The translations under genes and the position numbers were made by a program. Below the pieces are notes generated by a model that was not told the DNA's origin, made no database searches, and was given only the letters and a program-made list of their open reading frames with translations. A DNA stretch of 64,000 nucleotides from Amblyornis subalaris. Its lineage: Eukaryota; Chordata; Aves; Passeriformes; Ptilonorhynchidae. Below, piece after piece: positions 10,832 through 23,420 of this stretch. The stretch covers positions 1,979,251-2,043,250 of the forward strand of contig JACAXG010000109.1 in the NCBI GenBank assembly GCA_018881555.1, in the 5' to 3' direction. Numbering within the stretch: the stretch's first letter is position 1; each line of letters begins with the position of its first letter.

Positions 10832-13800
10832 ACCTCAAACCTCTTAAATACAGAGGTATTTTTTTCCCATGTATTTGAGACATAACAAAAATACTTTAAT
10901 GTAGAAGATAACTAGAAATCAAACCTTCATTTCTCTGGTGGAAAAAGGTCACAGTAGAATCTGTGCAAATGCCATTAAAAATGAGCTCAAAGCGTCAAGA
11001 TTTCTTCAAATTTCTAAAATGTATAAATATTGCATGTTATGTTATTCCTGGTTGTTAGTCATTTTGCTATGATCGTGATCCTAACATAGGCCATATATTG
11101 GCCTCTGTGTTGTACAGCCATATGCTGAAAGACAAACCATCTCAAAGATCTTAAAATACACTGTCTGATTCTATTGACATGCAGATAATTTTATGCCTTT
11201 TTATAACCCTACATGAAATCACTTCTTTTCATAACTGCTTCTATCTGGACCAGCTCTGGCTATATGTTAGGGTAGGCGGGATTACCAACTACAGCTTCCC
11301 TCTGTAAACTTCCTAAATCCTCAATAAAATACTAAGAGAAAGCAATTAATAACCCTTGCCAATTCTAACAGGAAACAATTTTTGTTGACAAATCATAAAT
11401 GTTTCACATTAACAAATTTGAGCTTATTTTGGCACTTGCAGCTTTCTGAAAGTTTAAAGGCGTCCTCTGCCTGCCTTTAAGTATATGAGCGTTTCTCCAA
11501 GTGTTTGAGATTTGGAAAAATGAAAACAATACTATAGAAATTTGTGGAAGAAAGAGAAATTTTGCCTTCAAAACTTATAAACAGCATTAATTTTCAGCAA
11601 ACGAATTTTTTCTTCATCCAGTTGAATTCACATGCATTTCTACGTTACTAGCCACAAATTATTTCTCTTTTATCGTCAATTTTTAGGGCCTTACTAAGTA
11701 TTAATAAAATTTTTCCATTTTTTTTTTCATAGATGACAGTAAAGGTTTGCTAAACCTTTGCATCTGGTAATTAAAGAAAACAAACTTTATGAAATGGGCT
11801 ATTAAACCTCGAAATAATGATAACAATAAAACTATGCACAGTTGTATTAAACAATACAATGTAAAAAAAAATTATTGTGCTTCTTTATGCTCATGTTCAT
11901 AGAAATAAAGCAATAGATCAGTGGACATAAAAAGGTGAACAAGCCTTTAAAAATCAAAGCTGGGCAGGAAAAAAAGATAATATAAAGCTGTTTTACTGAA
12001 GTTAATAAACCCCACATTCTGAGACAAATATCCTCAAGCCATTTGTTTAAACAAGCAATAAGTTTAGCAGTACTACACCATAACATGATACTCCAAATTA
12101 AACTTTTGCATCTCAAGTGACCTTTATAGCAGTTTTATAGTTCATAAATTCTTTGCAATAGTGCTCTGTGGAGTAGTTTTAATAAATCTTGATTGTGCTG
12201 TAAATGTTACAGCACATACTTAAAATGGCATCTCCAGTCCTAACAAACACAAGTGTGGAATGATTCCCCTAGTCCACATGGACAATTTTGTTGCAGTATT
12301 CATGAAATATTGGAAAATATTACATTAATGAGGGGGAAAATACCAAAAGTAACCCAGTCCTACAGGAGAAGAAAAACGTGACTGATAAACATATTTACCA
12401 AAGTAGATGCAAAGCATACTGATTACTCATATGGCAGTAGGAAAATCTGCCATTTTCAGAGCTCCTAAAGTACTCCAGGAGAGCTGGATAGAGATAGGAT
12501 TATGTTTTCCATTTTCTCTTTTAAGACTTGGATTCCTGGCAAGGTATCAGATCCATAGAACTGTAAACTGTGCGGTCTGTTTCACTTGCCCCAGTACACT
12601 GGGAAAAGCACTCCTTGATAAAGTGTCTGCTTAATCTCACTTATCTGTTTCACTTTTTTTTTTTCCTGGAAAAAGAAAGTGCCATTAAATAATATACTGA
12701 AAGCACTCTGGTAATGTGTTAAATCACCTGTTTTGATATTAGATTTTTTTTTTTCCTTCTGCATATCCTCCACCCTTTAGTCCAACTATTTATCACTTAT
12801 TGACTCCTTAATGTCTTTTCATATATTGTAGTTACATTTGATAGCAAAATCATCAATTGTGAGCCATCATTTTGAGGCAGCCATGAAATCTCCTATCTTA
12901 ACAGCTTCCCTGTCTTTAAGAGTTAATTTATAAATATATTTTCTCATTCTTATACATATAATTTAGTTTCTTGCTTACATCTGAGAGCCTTTTCCAGTGT
13001 TCATAATTTTCACAATTTTCTTCTCTTGATCTCAGCTCAAATTTTTATCCTCACTCTATTTTAATCTTTTCTTCCTTTTCCCTAGAAGCAAGAACATGAA
13101 AAAAACACTCTCCTTTCTCCCTCATATAGCCTGTTAAAGGTGTTTCTAGTCAGATAAATTTGAGCATTTGAAAGGAAAAGTTTTCAAACTTTGCTTTCTG
13201 TGTAGATGTTGCTGTTGAAAATAAGCCAAGTTTGAAAAAAGCCCCACATTTCCATGAATGTTAAATTATGGATTTTGAAGTCAGAACTCTAAGCCTTTAC
13301 TTATTTTAAGGATCTTATTCATAAAAAATGCACAATGATGAATTAGTTAAAAGATAACTACTGCCATGTATGTTCTGTTCCTTCCCTAAAATAAGCAAAA
13401 TCTACAAGGTCTGTAAACCTCTGTCTGTTGCTTGAGGGATGAGCAATGTGACTTTGAGAAAGTGTCATTACTAATCAATTAATTTGCTCATATTGAACAA
13501 TTTATATGGAGTTTTGCAATGAAATAAAGATGATATATTGGATAGAGAGATACAGTCAAACTCAAGTCATAAATGTTAAGGTCTGATATAAATTATTATT
13601 AAAGAAAATCTATAAGAAAAAGATTTTTGTAAGTGGTCCTGTAAGAAAATGTATAATGCAATATTAATGAATCTGGGTTACAGACCCAGTACTAGAAACT
13701 GGGATTTTTTAGCAGTAGTTAAATGTTGTTCCTCAAAGACAGTTTAATAATGAATGACAGATTCAAAAAATGGTCTATTCTTCCTGAGGATAGACATATG

Positions 13801-16800
13801 CAGATCAAGGTATCTGAGCAATTTAAAGAAGACAGAGGTTAATAGTCTCTATAATTGCCAGAACTTGTGATGAGTACTTAAGGGAAACAGTCGACTTGCA
13901 AAATAGGGTATCTATAAATTACACCACGGCATTAGGAGTGGGAGTTGTTCTATTACATTCTTTTGATGATTTTGCCTATAATTACAGAATGTGAATTTTT
14001 TTCCTATCTGCTTCAATGCTTTGCATTTACCCTGAACACATCTGAAAGGATTGTGGACACAGACGGCAGAACATGATGTTTAGTAAAGGTAAGACAATCA
14101 NTTCATCCTTATGTTGTTTTCTAGATGTATTTGTAGCTTTTTTGAGACTCTTAGGGGGAATTTTTGATATTTGAAAGTTTTTGGTGTTGCACTTTTGATT
14201 TTAGGTTACGTCAAGTAAAATATTTTAGTGTATAATCCTTAGAATGTGCTATATCACACACAATACTGTAATGAATGCTAATGCGTTGGTCTCAAGCATC
14301 TGATTTATACTTTCTGGGACAAAGATTGTTTTGAATTTGGATGTTAGAGGACACTTTTAAACTCTTTCAGCCTTCCTTGTGTTTATTATTTAGAGGACAT
14401 CATTCATGGAAAGCGCAACTGATATTGGATTCTGAATGTGCAAAGAGCTATAGAAAAAGTTCTGGAAAACCTTTCTATCCTGAAACAGGGGAGACAAAAG
14501 TGGGAATAGAGACAGGAAAACGTATTTTTGCATGGACAGTATCACTTGAGCTTTCTGTTTAATCAACTCAAAACTAAGTTGAGATTAACTATTGCACCAC
14601 TACAGGGATTAAGCTTGTTGGCCAAAACCACCCCAGAGCCCAGACTCTGGGAGGTATAGCCTTGCACAAATTACCAATTTCCTTTTGGATTGCAGTTATT
14701 AAAAAGTTAAGAAACGATGCAATCCTTTTGCTTCAACTCTGAGTAGTGCCGACTATAAATCAGAGAATCTCATCAGGATGTGGATGCTTGCTCTATTTAC
14801 CCACTTTTTCCATTTCTCCTCTTCATATGCTCTTTCCCTTCCATTCTTTCGTTTCCTGTTGTCTTTTCACTGTGTTTCTCTGCAGACTCCATGTTGTATA
14901 ATCTCTCCACCCCTGAACTCTTTCAATTAGTTTCTAGAACTGTAAGGACTGATGTGTGAGAGTCGAAAGAAATTAAGTTTAGGAAGTTCTGGGTAAACCA
15001 TAGACTACTTATAAGAATTGTCTGCTTTGCAGGAACTGTTTACATAATTTAAAAGTAGAAAATTCACAGTTTTAATTTTTCTTAAGATCTTCAAGTTTAA
15101 AGTTGTTTAGATTTCCATAAAAGAAGTAACACTGAACCACTCTTCTTGCTCAGTAAAAGTAACTTCTGTACATAAATCCAACAGACTTTGAAACATAAGT
15201 TATTGCTCAGAGAATGTTAAATTTTGGACTCAAAACCCTTGGATTCTAAATTGGGAAATGTTTCTGCGAGCTTTAAATATATAGTGCAAAATTGGGACAG
15301 TTAATAAACAGAATTTTACACATTCTAGTCAGTGCAATGTCATAGCTGATCATGAAAAGCGTTATGTATGATAGATAACCAGAAGCCTGGTAACATTTTG
15401 AGGATGCTACATTCTATTATAACCTATTCATTGAAAAAAAAATGACTGAGAACAAGCTATCTGGGACAAAACCACTGCAAAAATTACACTTTTATACACA
15501 GAAGAAACCTTACCAGATTTCCTAGTAAAAAAATGTCCAGATTTTATATTCCTTTTAAGTCATATTCCTAAAATTAATTCAGCTTGCAATACTTAATACT
15601 CAGTGGCAGTATCAAAAATCCAAATAATTTCAAGAGCCACCAATAACAAGGGTAGGCCTCTGAAATACATTTCCTGACAGAAAGAAGCAAAATATTTTAT
15701 TTGTTTTGAAATATTTTTTTGTTGTGAAAATGCATTGAGATTGTATTGAAAAGTAGTGGCACTTTCCTGTCATTTCTTTGACTGTAAAACATGTTCAAAT
15801 GGAGAGCTTGGTTTCACTGAAATCAAATGAAGAATTGTTATATTTATGGTTATGAACCAGTTCTAGAATAATCTCTGAATTATGAACACCCATAAGAATA
15901 TGTATTTGGAGATGTGAATGTTGCAGCATTTTTGTTTGTGAATACCTTTCACACGGAAAAGCAAAGCTCAAGTTGTACTGAGTAGGGTTTGCTATGAAAA
16001 ACCATGCTGACTGAATACCATCCACGAATTGGATAACATCTGGTTAAGTCATCCTCTTCTCATTTATAACCATCGCTCACAGAACATACATTCCAAAACA
16101 CATGCAAAGATTTATAGCAAAACTAGATCACCTAGAATAATATGTATTAGGCTTAAACATAAGCAATTCCCAGCCTGAGTGACAGTCTGTTTTTATTGCC
16201 TAATAATGCATAACTTGAAATGTGCAGAGTGGCAGATTTTACCTGGCTAATAACAAATAATTNTTCTACTTCATGTGGAAAAATATTTTCGAACAGGTTG
16301 TTGTGAACTTATCTTCTTGGTAACAGAAATTGATTTAATGTCCCATCAGTAGAGAAATCACTCAAGGAAGAGTCATCTGAGTGTTCATATAGAGTTGTGT
16401 CCAAACAATATGAACATAGCTTTCTGAAAAATAATGACAATGTCAATAAAAGAAGAAAGAAAAGCCCCATTTCAGTCCAGTTTTCTACTTCTTGCTTCTA
16501 TCTTATAAAAAGGATCCAGCATCATACCCTTCCTTAAAAGATTATCTATTGTTTGTTTTTAAAATTATTTTGGCACACATTTTAAAATAAAAAATATGAA
16601 AGGGACCAATGAATTTTAAATAAATGTTTTCTGACTTCTGCATGTCAACAGAATTTGGTTAGTAGAAGTTCCTCCCATATGAAAAATATTGGACACTGAA
16701 GAACTAGGCCCTAGTTCTTACTTTCCTAAGTTAGACAAGGAGATGAACACCCATGCGCAGCAACAGAGAAGTCAATTACCTGTGAATAATTTAATTCGTG

Positions 16801-18884
16801 TATAGATGTTCCACTAGAGACTGAGGTTACATAACGCCAGGAAATCTGTCGAGGTTTGACACACATTCCAAAACACATGCTATATCCTTCACTTCAACAT
16901 AAAATTTGCAAAAGTCCACTGGAGCTAAACATAAATATTGTATTGCTATGTTTTAACTGAGTACTCCATATTCATTGTGACAAGGGGAAAATGCAACTTT
17001 CTCTGCATGAAAACTGCTCCTGACTACATTTCAAGTTTAATTTTTTCTTCTGCCCTAACAGATCTCCAAAACTAAGTTCCTCCAGGCACAATCTTCATTC
17101 AGAGCTTAGTTGCTGGGAGCTCAGGGTAGACTCATGCTTACTTCTCTTGCAATTTTTGAGCACTGAAAAGCTAGGTGTGCTGAAAATGCTTGCATCCTGT
17201 TAAACATCATAATGGTCTTTGAGAATAGAAATGATTGTTGCAGAGAGGAAAGGGGGTAAATGCTTTCCATATCTGAAATGTGTATGACAAAAATAAATTA
17301 AAGCAAGTTAGATTAAGGCTGAAACACCTCAGAAGACTTTCTATCTTTAAGGACCATATTGCTTTGGGAAGGTGTGGAAGCACCATGACTGGATGTTAGA
17401 CAGTATCTGTCAGGCATGAACGAGGTGCACTTGATTTTGGCTGGAGGAAAGAAATGAAGTAGATAATTTCCTAATGTTCTTGCCAGCTGTGTTTTCTATT
17501 ATTCTCAGTGACTAGACATTAGAAGGAAATCATGTGTGATTTATCTATGTGCCGATGGATACACTAGTTTCTTTCCATTCCAGTGATTAATTGTTCTAAT
17601 GCAAAGCTCCCAAAACTTTACACTAGAGCTGATGAGACTTTTGCATGACCAAGAAGTTGTTAAAATCTGACATCCAAACCCACTTTGAAACAGGTTTTAA
17701 TCAAATGCTTCTAATAAATTTTTTCAGGTGTCTCACAGAAATTAATTAATATTAATTTAAAAATATAAATCGTGGGGGTTTTTGTGGATAGGTTCAATAA
17801 ATCCCTCATTAACATGTCAAATTCCATTTTATGTTTCCCTTCAGATTTGAAAAAAAATGGTTAATTATTTATGAACACTATCATCACTGTAGACAACAGT
17901 TGATGTAGACAACAGCATCTTAAGAATCTGATGCTAACAGACATGTACAAGTATAATAAAACACTATAGCTTATTTGTGACTGATCAGACAAGCTTGTTG
18001 ACTCAAGATGGGACACGGATAATGTGCTATTTTTCTGAATAAGATTGTGTAAAAATGTCACTCCTTTTGTAATTTTTAGAATTTTAGAATCAAAAAAGCC
18101 TTTGAGTCCTTTTTTTCTGATACAACAAAACTAATTTTTTTCATAGATTCATTTGTAGAACTTCCACACAACATCATAGTTTCTATTAAAGTAGCATACA
18201 TTTAACTGGATAATTAATTTGCAAAAGGGAGGATCTGGTCCAACAAGCAAATTAAACAATGAGGTAAACCTGAGTAATTCTGGAAGGGATGGAAGGAGGG
18301 AAATGAGTGATAATTCAAATTTGCAAGGCAAATTCATGGCAAAAGACAATTGAAGGTTACAGTAACCTTGTGGAATATTACACATACAAACATATATCAT
18401 CAGGATATTTTCCTTGAAGTGTTTCCCTGTCAAACAGTGGGAATGTTCTGCTTTTCTGAAAAATGTTTCTATGAAAAATACAAGGTAAGCCTAGGTTCTA
18501 TTGCATCCTGTCTGTAGTGTTGGGATACCAACACAAATTTGTTTTTCGTTCAAATTTTGATCTTCACTGTTTTTATCTTCTTGAGCATTGACTATCGAAT
18601 GAGTCTTATATTACTGTTAATTTATTCCTAAATCATGGAATTAAGAACTACATTGGTCTTAACTAAAATTGCAGCACTTCTTGGAGGAAAGGGTATCTCT
18701 AAAGAACCTTGCATTTTCCAGCAAGGAAAACTCCTGGAGGTTGCAATTGACCAGAGAGATATGAAGATTGTACCATTTCTGTTGCTCATTCTTGTATCAG
18801 AAAGAGTGTATTAATGCCTGTGAGATGCAGAGTCATAGGCTGTAGGAACTACTGACGTAGATTTTTACTTTCAGGCTGGATCTT
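10832..18884. other. non-coding spacer
   Basis: Eight kilobases of AT-rich DNA with no supported gene or recognised repeat. Reading frames are all under 100 codons and none resembles a known domain. A short hairpin with CTGGGT/ACCCAG arms sits near 13670. The text near 18087-18120 vaguely recalls a CR1 tail but is too divergent to call. Confidence 0.75.
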
Positions 18885-19677
18885 TGTATTGGGTTTGTGT
18901 GNCAAGGTTTTGGTGGTGGGGGGTGGCTTCTCTGAGAAGCTGCTGGAAGCTTCCCCTATGTCTGTTACAGCCAATGCCAAGCCGCTCCAAGACTGATCCA
19001 CCTCTAGCCAAGGCTGAGCCCATCAGCCATGGTAGTAACACACCCATGATAACGTATTGAAGAAGGAANATAAAGAAGTTATCATACAGATGTAATTGCA
19101 GCCAGAGGAGAGAGGACTGAGAATATGTGAGAGCAACAGCTCTGCAGAGCCCAGGGTTAGTGCAGAAGGAGGGGGAAGAAGTACTCCTCCTTTCCTCCTG
19201 CNGGGAAACCAGAGCAGAGGTTTCCCTGCAGCCCATGGTGCAGACCATGAGAGGCAGCCGTGTCCCTGGGAGGACCANAGGGAAGCAGAGATCCACCTGT
19301 AGCCCCTGTGGGGGAAGGAATGGCAGAGACATGTGTTGAACTGACCACAGCCTTCATTCTCAATCCTCCTGTACTGCCTGGGGGGAGGTAGAGAATTCTG
19401 GGCTGATGTCTAGCCTAAGAAGGGAGCAGTGGGGGAAACATATTTTAAGATTTGGGTTCATTACTTATTATGCTACCCTGATTTGATTGGCAATAAATTC
19501 AATTAATTTCCCCAGACTGAGTCTATTTTGCACATGATGGTAACTGGTGAATGAACCCTCCCTATCTTGAACCATGAGCATTTCATTCTATATTCTCTCC
19601 TTTGTCCAGCTGAGGAGGGGAGGGATAGAGTGGCTTTGGTGGGCATGTGGCATCAAGCCCAGGTCAACCCACCACCA
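18885..19677 (+). mobile_element. ERVL-like LTR, plus strand
   Basis: A block starting TGTATTGGG and ending near GTCAACCCACCACCA. Its whole length agrees with an abundant avian ERVL-type LTR I remember, including both termini, the purine-rich centre and the tail. This is recall, not a database match. A decayed TATA region lies near 19051-19060, ATTGG is at 19486-19490 and AATAAA at 19492-19497, followed by a conserved U5-like segment. Five bases before the start (ATCTT) do not match the bases after the end, so the TSD has decayed or the 3' end is off by a few bases. No internal retroviral frame adjoins it. Reading frames on both strands, including the 153-codon minus-strand one, are shadows of this non-coding LTR and contain several unresolved bases. 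Confidence 0.85.
19492..19497 (+). promoter_or_regulatory. AATAAA poly(A) signal of the ERVL-like LTR
   Basis: Canonical hexamer, directly after an ATTGG pentamer, about 185 bases from the LTR 3' end. Confidence 0.6.
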
Positions 19678-22600
19678 TCCCTCGCTACTTAAAATCTAAA
19701 GATCCAGAGCANGCAACTTAACCTGTGGCAAAAGGTCTTACAAATTCAATCATCTCTCAGAGTATGTCTAAAAATCCCGTCACTAAAGTAAGGGCTTGAA
19801 AAGTCAGATATTTTATGCAATTTATTATTTTCCTTTAATTTCTGTTGACCTTAAACAATGGGCAAGAAAAAAATCAAATAATGTGAAATAAAAAGGTTAA
19901 AATTTTCAGTTTGACAGTATTATTTTTTTTTGTCACTAGAAAAATTAAAAATAAAGGGTTAATTTAAGATTTGGAATGCATTTATTTGTATCTAAAAGAC
20001 TACATAAAAGTGGTGTAATTAAAATTTGAGCCAGTAAAATTCTTCTGGCTAAAAGTAATAATAATTTCAAAACATTGCCAGTGTTTCCTATTCTTATTTG
20101 AGCTGGAAGAACAACCTGTCTTCCAAAAGAAGGCCTCATAGATGTTTAAAACAATTAAATAAATAAATAAATAAATAAATAAAATAGTTATGTATTTCTG
20201 ATATTTAGGGAATATCAGAAAAATATTCTAGAAAAATTGAATTACTAGACAAAGTTTGCTTTAGGCTTTTTGAATTGACTCTTACCCTCCTTTGGCAAAG
20301 AGAACACCGACAGAGGTGTGCATGCAGAAACTTCAGAGGTAAGTCCTTTGCGATGGTAGCACCAGAAAGACAACTCTCACACAAGAAGCTCTGAAACATG
20401 GACACAAAGACAGTGATTTGGTTTTGAGTATGACCAAAGGTTTTCAGTTAGCAAATGAACAGGTATCTTTTTCCAGCTATCAGCTGTGTTAAACTGATGA
20501 CTTCACTGTCTCCTGCAGTACAGATTTATGGCTGTATGACTGGTACTAGATGTATCAAACAGAACTTTCCTTGGCTCTAAAAAGAGCACTGCAGTAGCAA
20601 AAAGTTGGAGAAATTNGGCCTGCCTATAAGAGGAACAGCAAGGGATAATGGTTTCTTTTATCTTGTGTATTTTGGAAGAGCAGTATAATGCCTCCCTTTG
20701 AGACTCAAAAGATCAGTGTTCTACTTGTGCTAGATGCAGCCTGAGCTATTTACATTAGAATTAGTTGGGGAACAGGACTGTATCCACTGTATTTGAGCTG
20801 GTTTCATATTGCTGGAGTGGGAAAAAAGAAATAAAGTACTGAGCAGTTATTAATTAGCTGGTAATCCTCATCCAGCAGAGACTGTCTTGTTGCTGCCTAA
20901 CGTGCAGACATGTAAATATGGGGTTTCAGAAAACTTCTTCATTGTAAAGATACATTTGTACAAACTGTCATGCAGTGAATTATTCTGCACTGTATGTATT
21001 CCAGACTCAAAATTTTCCCTGCATAAACTATTGTCTATTTTCTATGCATAAAATTGCCCCAGTTTTTGCATGCTCAATTATATATTTTTTATTGGTAGTA
21101 AATTTTAATCCTATATTAAAATATTACCTTAACTTATGATTCTCATTTTTATCCAGTTGCAGAGAGAATGATGAGAAAAATAAATCAATGTCTGATAATA
21201 TGCTATAAATCTTGGGGGGTTTCTGGTAGGTTTAAGAGTGTCCTTGTAAAATAATGCTCTGATTGCACAGAGAAATGTCAGCCTGGGTAAATTATCTGAA
21301 TAGAAGTGCCTGATAGATGTTAAAATAGTTATTCTTGAGGTCACCTTGAAAGCTGTGCTAGAAACAGGCCACAGTCCCATTCTCGCATTAAAACCCAAGA
21401 AAGTAGAGATTTAAACATGCCTTTCTTCTGGTTCTTGTTCTTGTTTTTTTTTAAAGGAAAGCACTGAAGAGTGGATTTTGGCTTCAATGTGTACTATTAA
21501 CATATTGATAAATTATACTTTCCAAGTGTAACCNTAGGCCTGTCAGCCAGAATTGCTGCTTCAGGCCCTATGGTAAAAACAGCTGGGTTCTGTAAAGGAC
21601 TTGAAATATGCAAATAAAAAGTGTCAGAACAAAATATTGGTAGGTGTGAAACAGAGTGGACAGTAGCAGAATACTTTTGGTGTTAGATGAACGCAGACAA
21701 CTTATCATGAAGGTCAAAGATGCAAGCTTGTGCTGCCCAGCTGTGGGATGAGGAACCAGGTCTCCTCTCCCTGCTTCTGCAGCACCTGTCCTGCTGTGGG
21801 TTCATCTAAATATGATTCAAGCCAACCTCTCTTTCTAAACCACTAAGTATATAACTGATGGTGAAAAAATGAAAATTCTTAGCATTTCTACTCAAGTATC
21901 ATTATCAAATCTGAACCTCTATCACTAATCTTAAAAAATACCTACAGAGATGAAATCTTCTTCCTACCATTTTTCCTAGCAAATATGCTCTTTGAAGTAA
22001 GTTCACAGCAAATCTGACTGCTCTCTTTGTGCATCAGATTCTTCAATCAGATAAGAAATTAGAGTGCAATTTTAACAAATATTTTTTCACTTTTTGGTAA
22101 GAAGATGTACAACCCTCTCTTGTTATTCTCTGTTCTGATCATTGATCAATATACCTTTCTTTATATAGCCACATAAAGAAAACAGAGTATGTTTTGCATG
22201 TAACCATTTTAGTGCTGCAACATGCATATGAGAAGAGGGAGGTTTACATGATTCTTGCTCCACAGTCTTATTGTTTCCATTAGGCATTGAAAAATGAAGA
22301 TAAAGGAGTGCAAAATAAAAAGATGACTAGTGCAAGAGAAAATGTGACATTTCCTCACTGCACAAGGAATATTTATGGTATTCAGAGTGACACAAACAGA
22401 GTAGTACATGTGGCCAAAATAAGATTTAGCCCACCTTCGTACACTGAGATATGATCAAGCAGATGTAGACCATCATCATCTGTTGTTTATAATACATTTT
22501 ACCAAAACTGAAAATTACAATAAAATATCAAAACCTTTGGACACTGTCCACAGAAAATGCTTTCTGTCTTGGAGAAGTTTCTTTCCTAGAATCCAAATTA

Positions 22601-22789
22601 AAAATATTTTTATACATTGGGAATATATATCTACTCTCTGGCTCTGTCTATTAACCAAACAATCATCTGTAATATACCTAACTAAATGTCCTCTCCCCAT
22701 TTTTATGCTACCTAAACTTTTAGTTTCATCTTTACTCATAAATCACATCTTGCTAATTTTACCTGAGTTTGGTTACAGCCTCATGCCCC
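19678..22789. other. non-coding spacer
   Basis: AT-rich DNA with one TAAA microsatellite. No supported gene. The stretch 21720-21800 is GC-richer and unidentified. Confidence 0.75.
20156..20184. repeat. (TAAA)n microsatellite
   Basis: Seven perfect TAAA units. No retrotransposon body was recognised next to it. Confidence 0.95.
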
Positions 22790-23420
22790 ATTATTCTACG
22801 CGATGAAGTTTTGAGCTGTTTCTCCTTTGTCCACAAAGCCGGGTTGTTAAGGAAACTTCCCATTCTGACCATTCACGAGGCTCTCTGTCAGTCACACTCC
22901 CAACACCACAGACTTTCACTGCTGCCACTGAAGGCCCTTCACAGCGGGCGGCTCCAGTGACCTGAGGGGTCCCCGCTTGAGTCCCCGCACACCCCACACT
23001 CACAGTCAGACCAGGTTTCTTGTCCGGATGGACCCCAGGTTTCCCATAGCACAGTGTCAGAAGTCTTGTTCTATAAAACAATATATTGGTGGTGCAGGAA
23101 CACAGAAACAGCCTGAGCTGGTGCCTCTAAGGAGGAACTTCCAACAAAGGTCCCCGGGCTTTTATGCTCTCACAGTCCAAACTTTGTGGAAGTCTCCCTC
23201 TTTCTCCTGAGTCCCTTGCTGCTGCTATGTCTCCATGCATCCATCCACCTGGTGGCATCACCCATTTTCATGACTTTTGTTAACCAAAGGCTGGCAGTTC
23301 ATGGCCTTTTGCCTCAAGCTCCCACCCAGAATTCAAACTGCAGCTTGCAAACAGAGCTACCTGCACCAGATGTCCTCCTCAGCAGAGGTAACTGGCCTAA
23401 GAGAACGAAATTAATATGAT
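22790..23420 (-). mobile_element. probable LTR or ERV-derived block, minus strand
   Basis: A GC-richer island between AT-rich flanks. Read on the minus strand it has a CATAAAAG TATA-like box (about 23158-23165), a leader of about 80 bases, an AATATA element that could be a decayed poly(A) signal near 23080, and then a GC-rich segment (22900-23040) like a U5 or leader. No TG/CA termini with matching flanking duplications could be found, so the ends are set by composition only. A 96-codon minus-strand frame (22791-23081) crosses the GC-rich part and matches no gag, pol or env motif that I can see. An unrelated GC-rich unique sequence is the main alternative. Confidence 0.45.

Noticed and set aside
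18087..18120. Possible CR1 LINE 3' fragment
   Set aside because: Only a loose resemblance over about 30 bases, with no terminal repeat or extended match.
18871..19332. 153-codon minus-strand frame as a gene
   Set aside because: It lies almost wholly inside a plus-strand ERVL-like LTR, contains several unresolved bases, and both strands are open there because the LTR is GC-rich.
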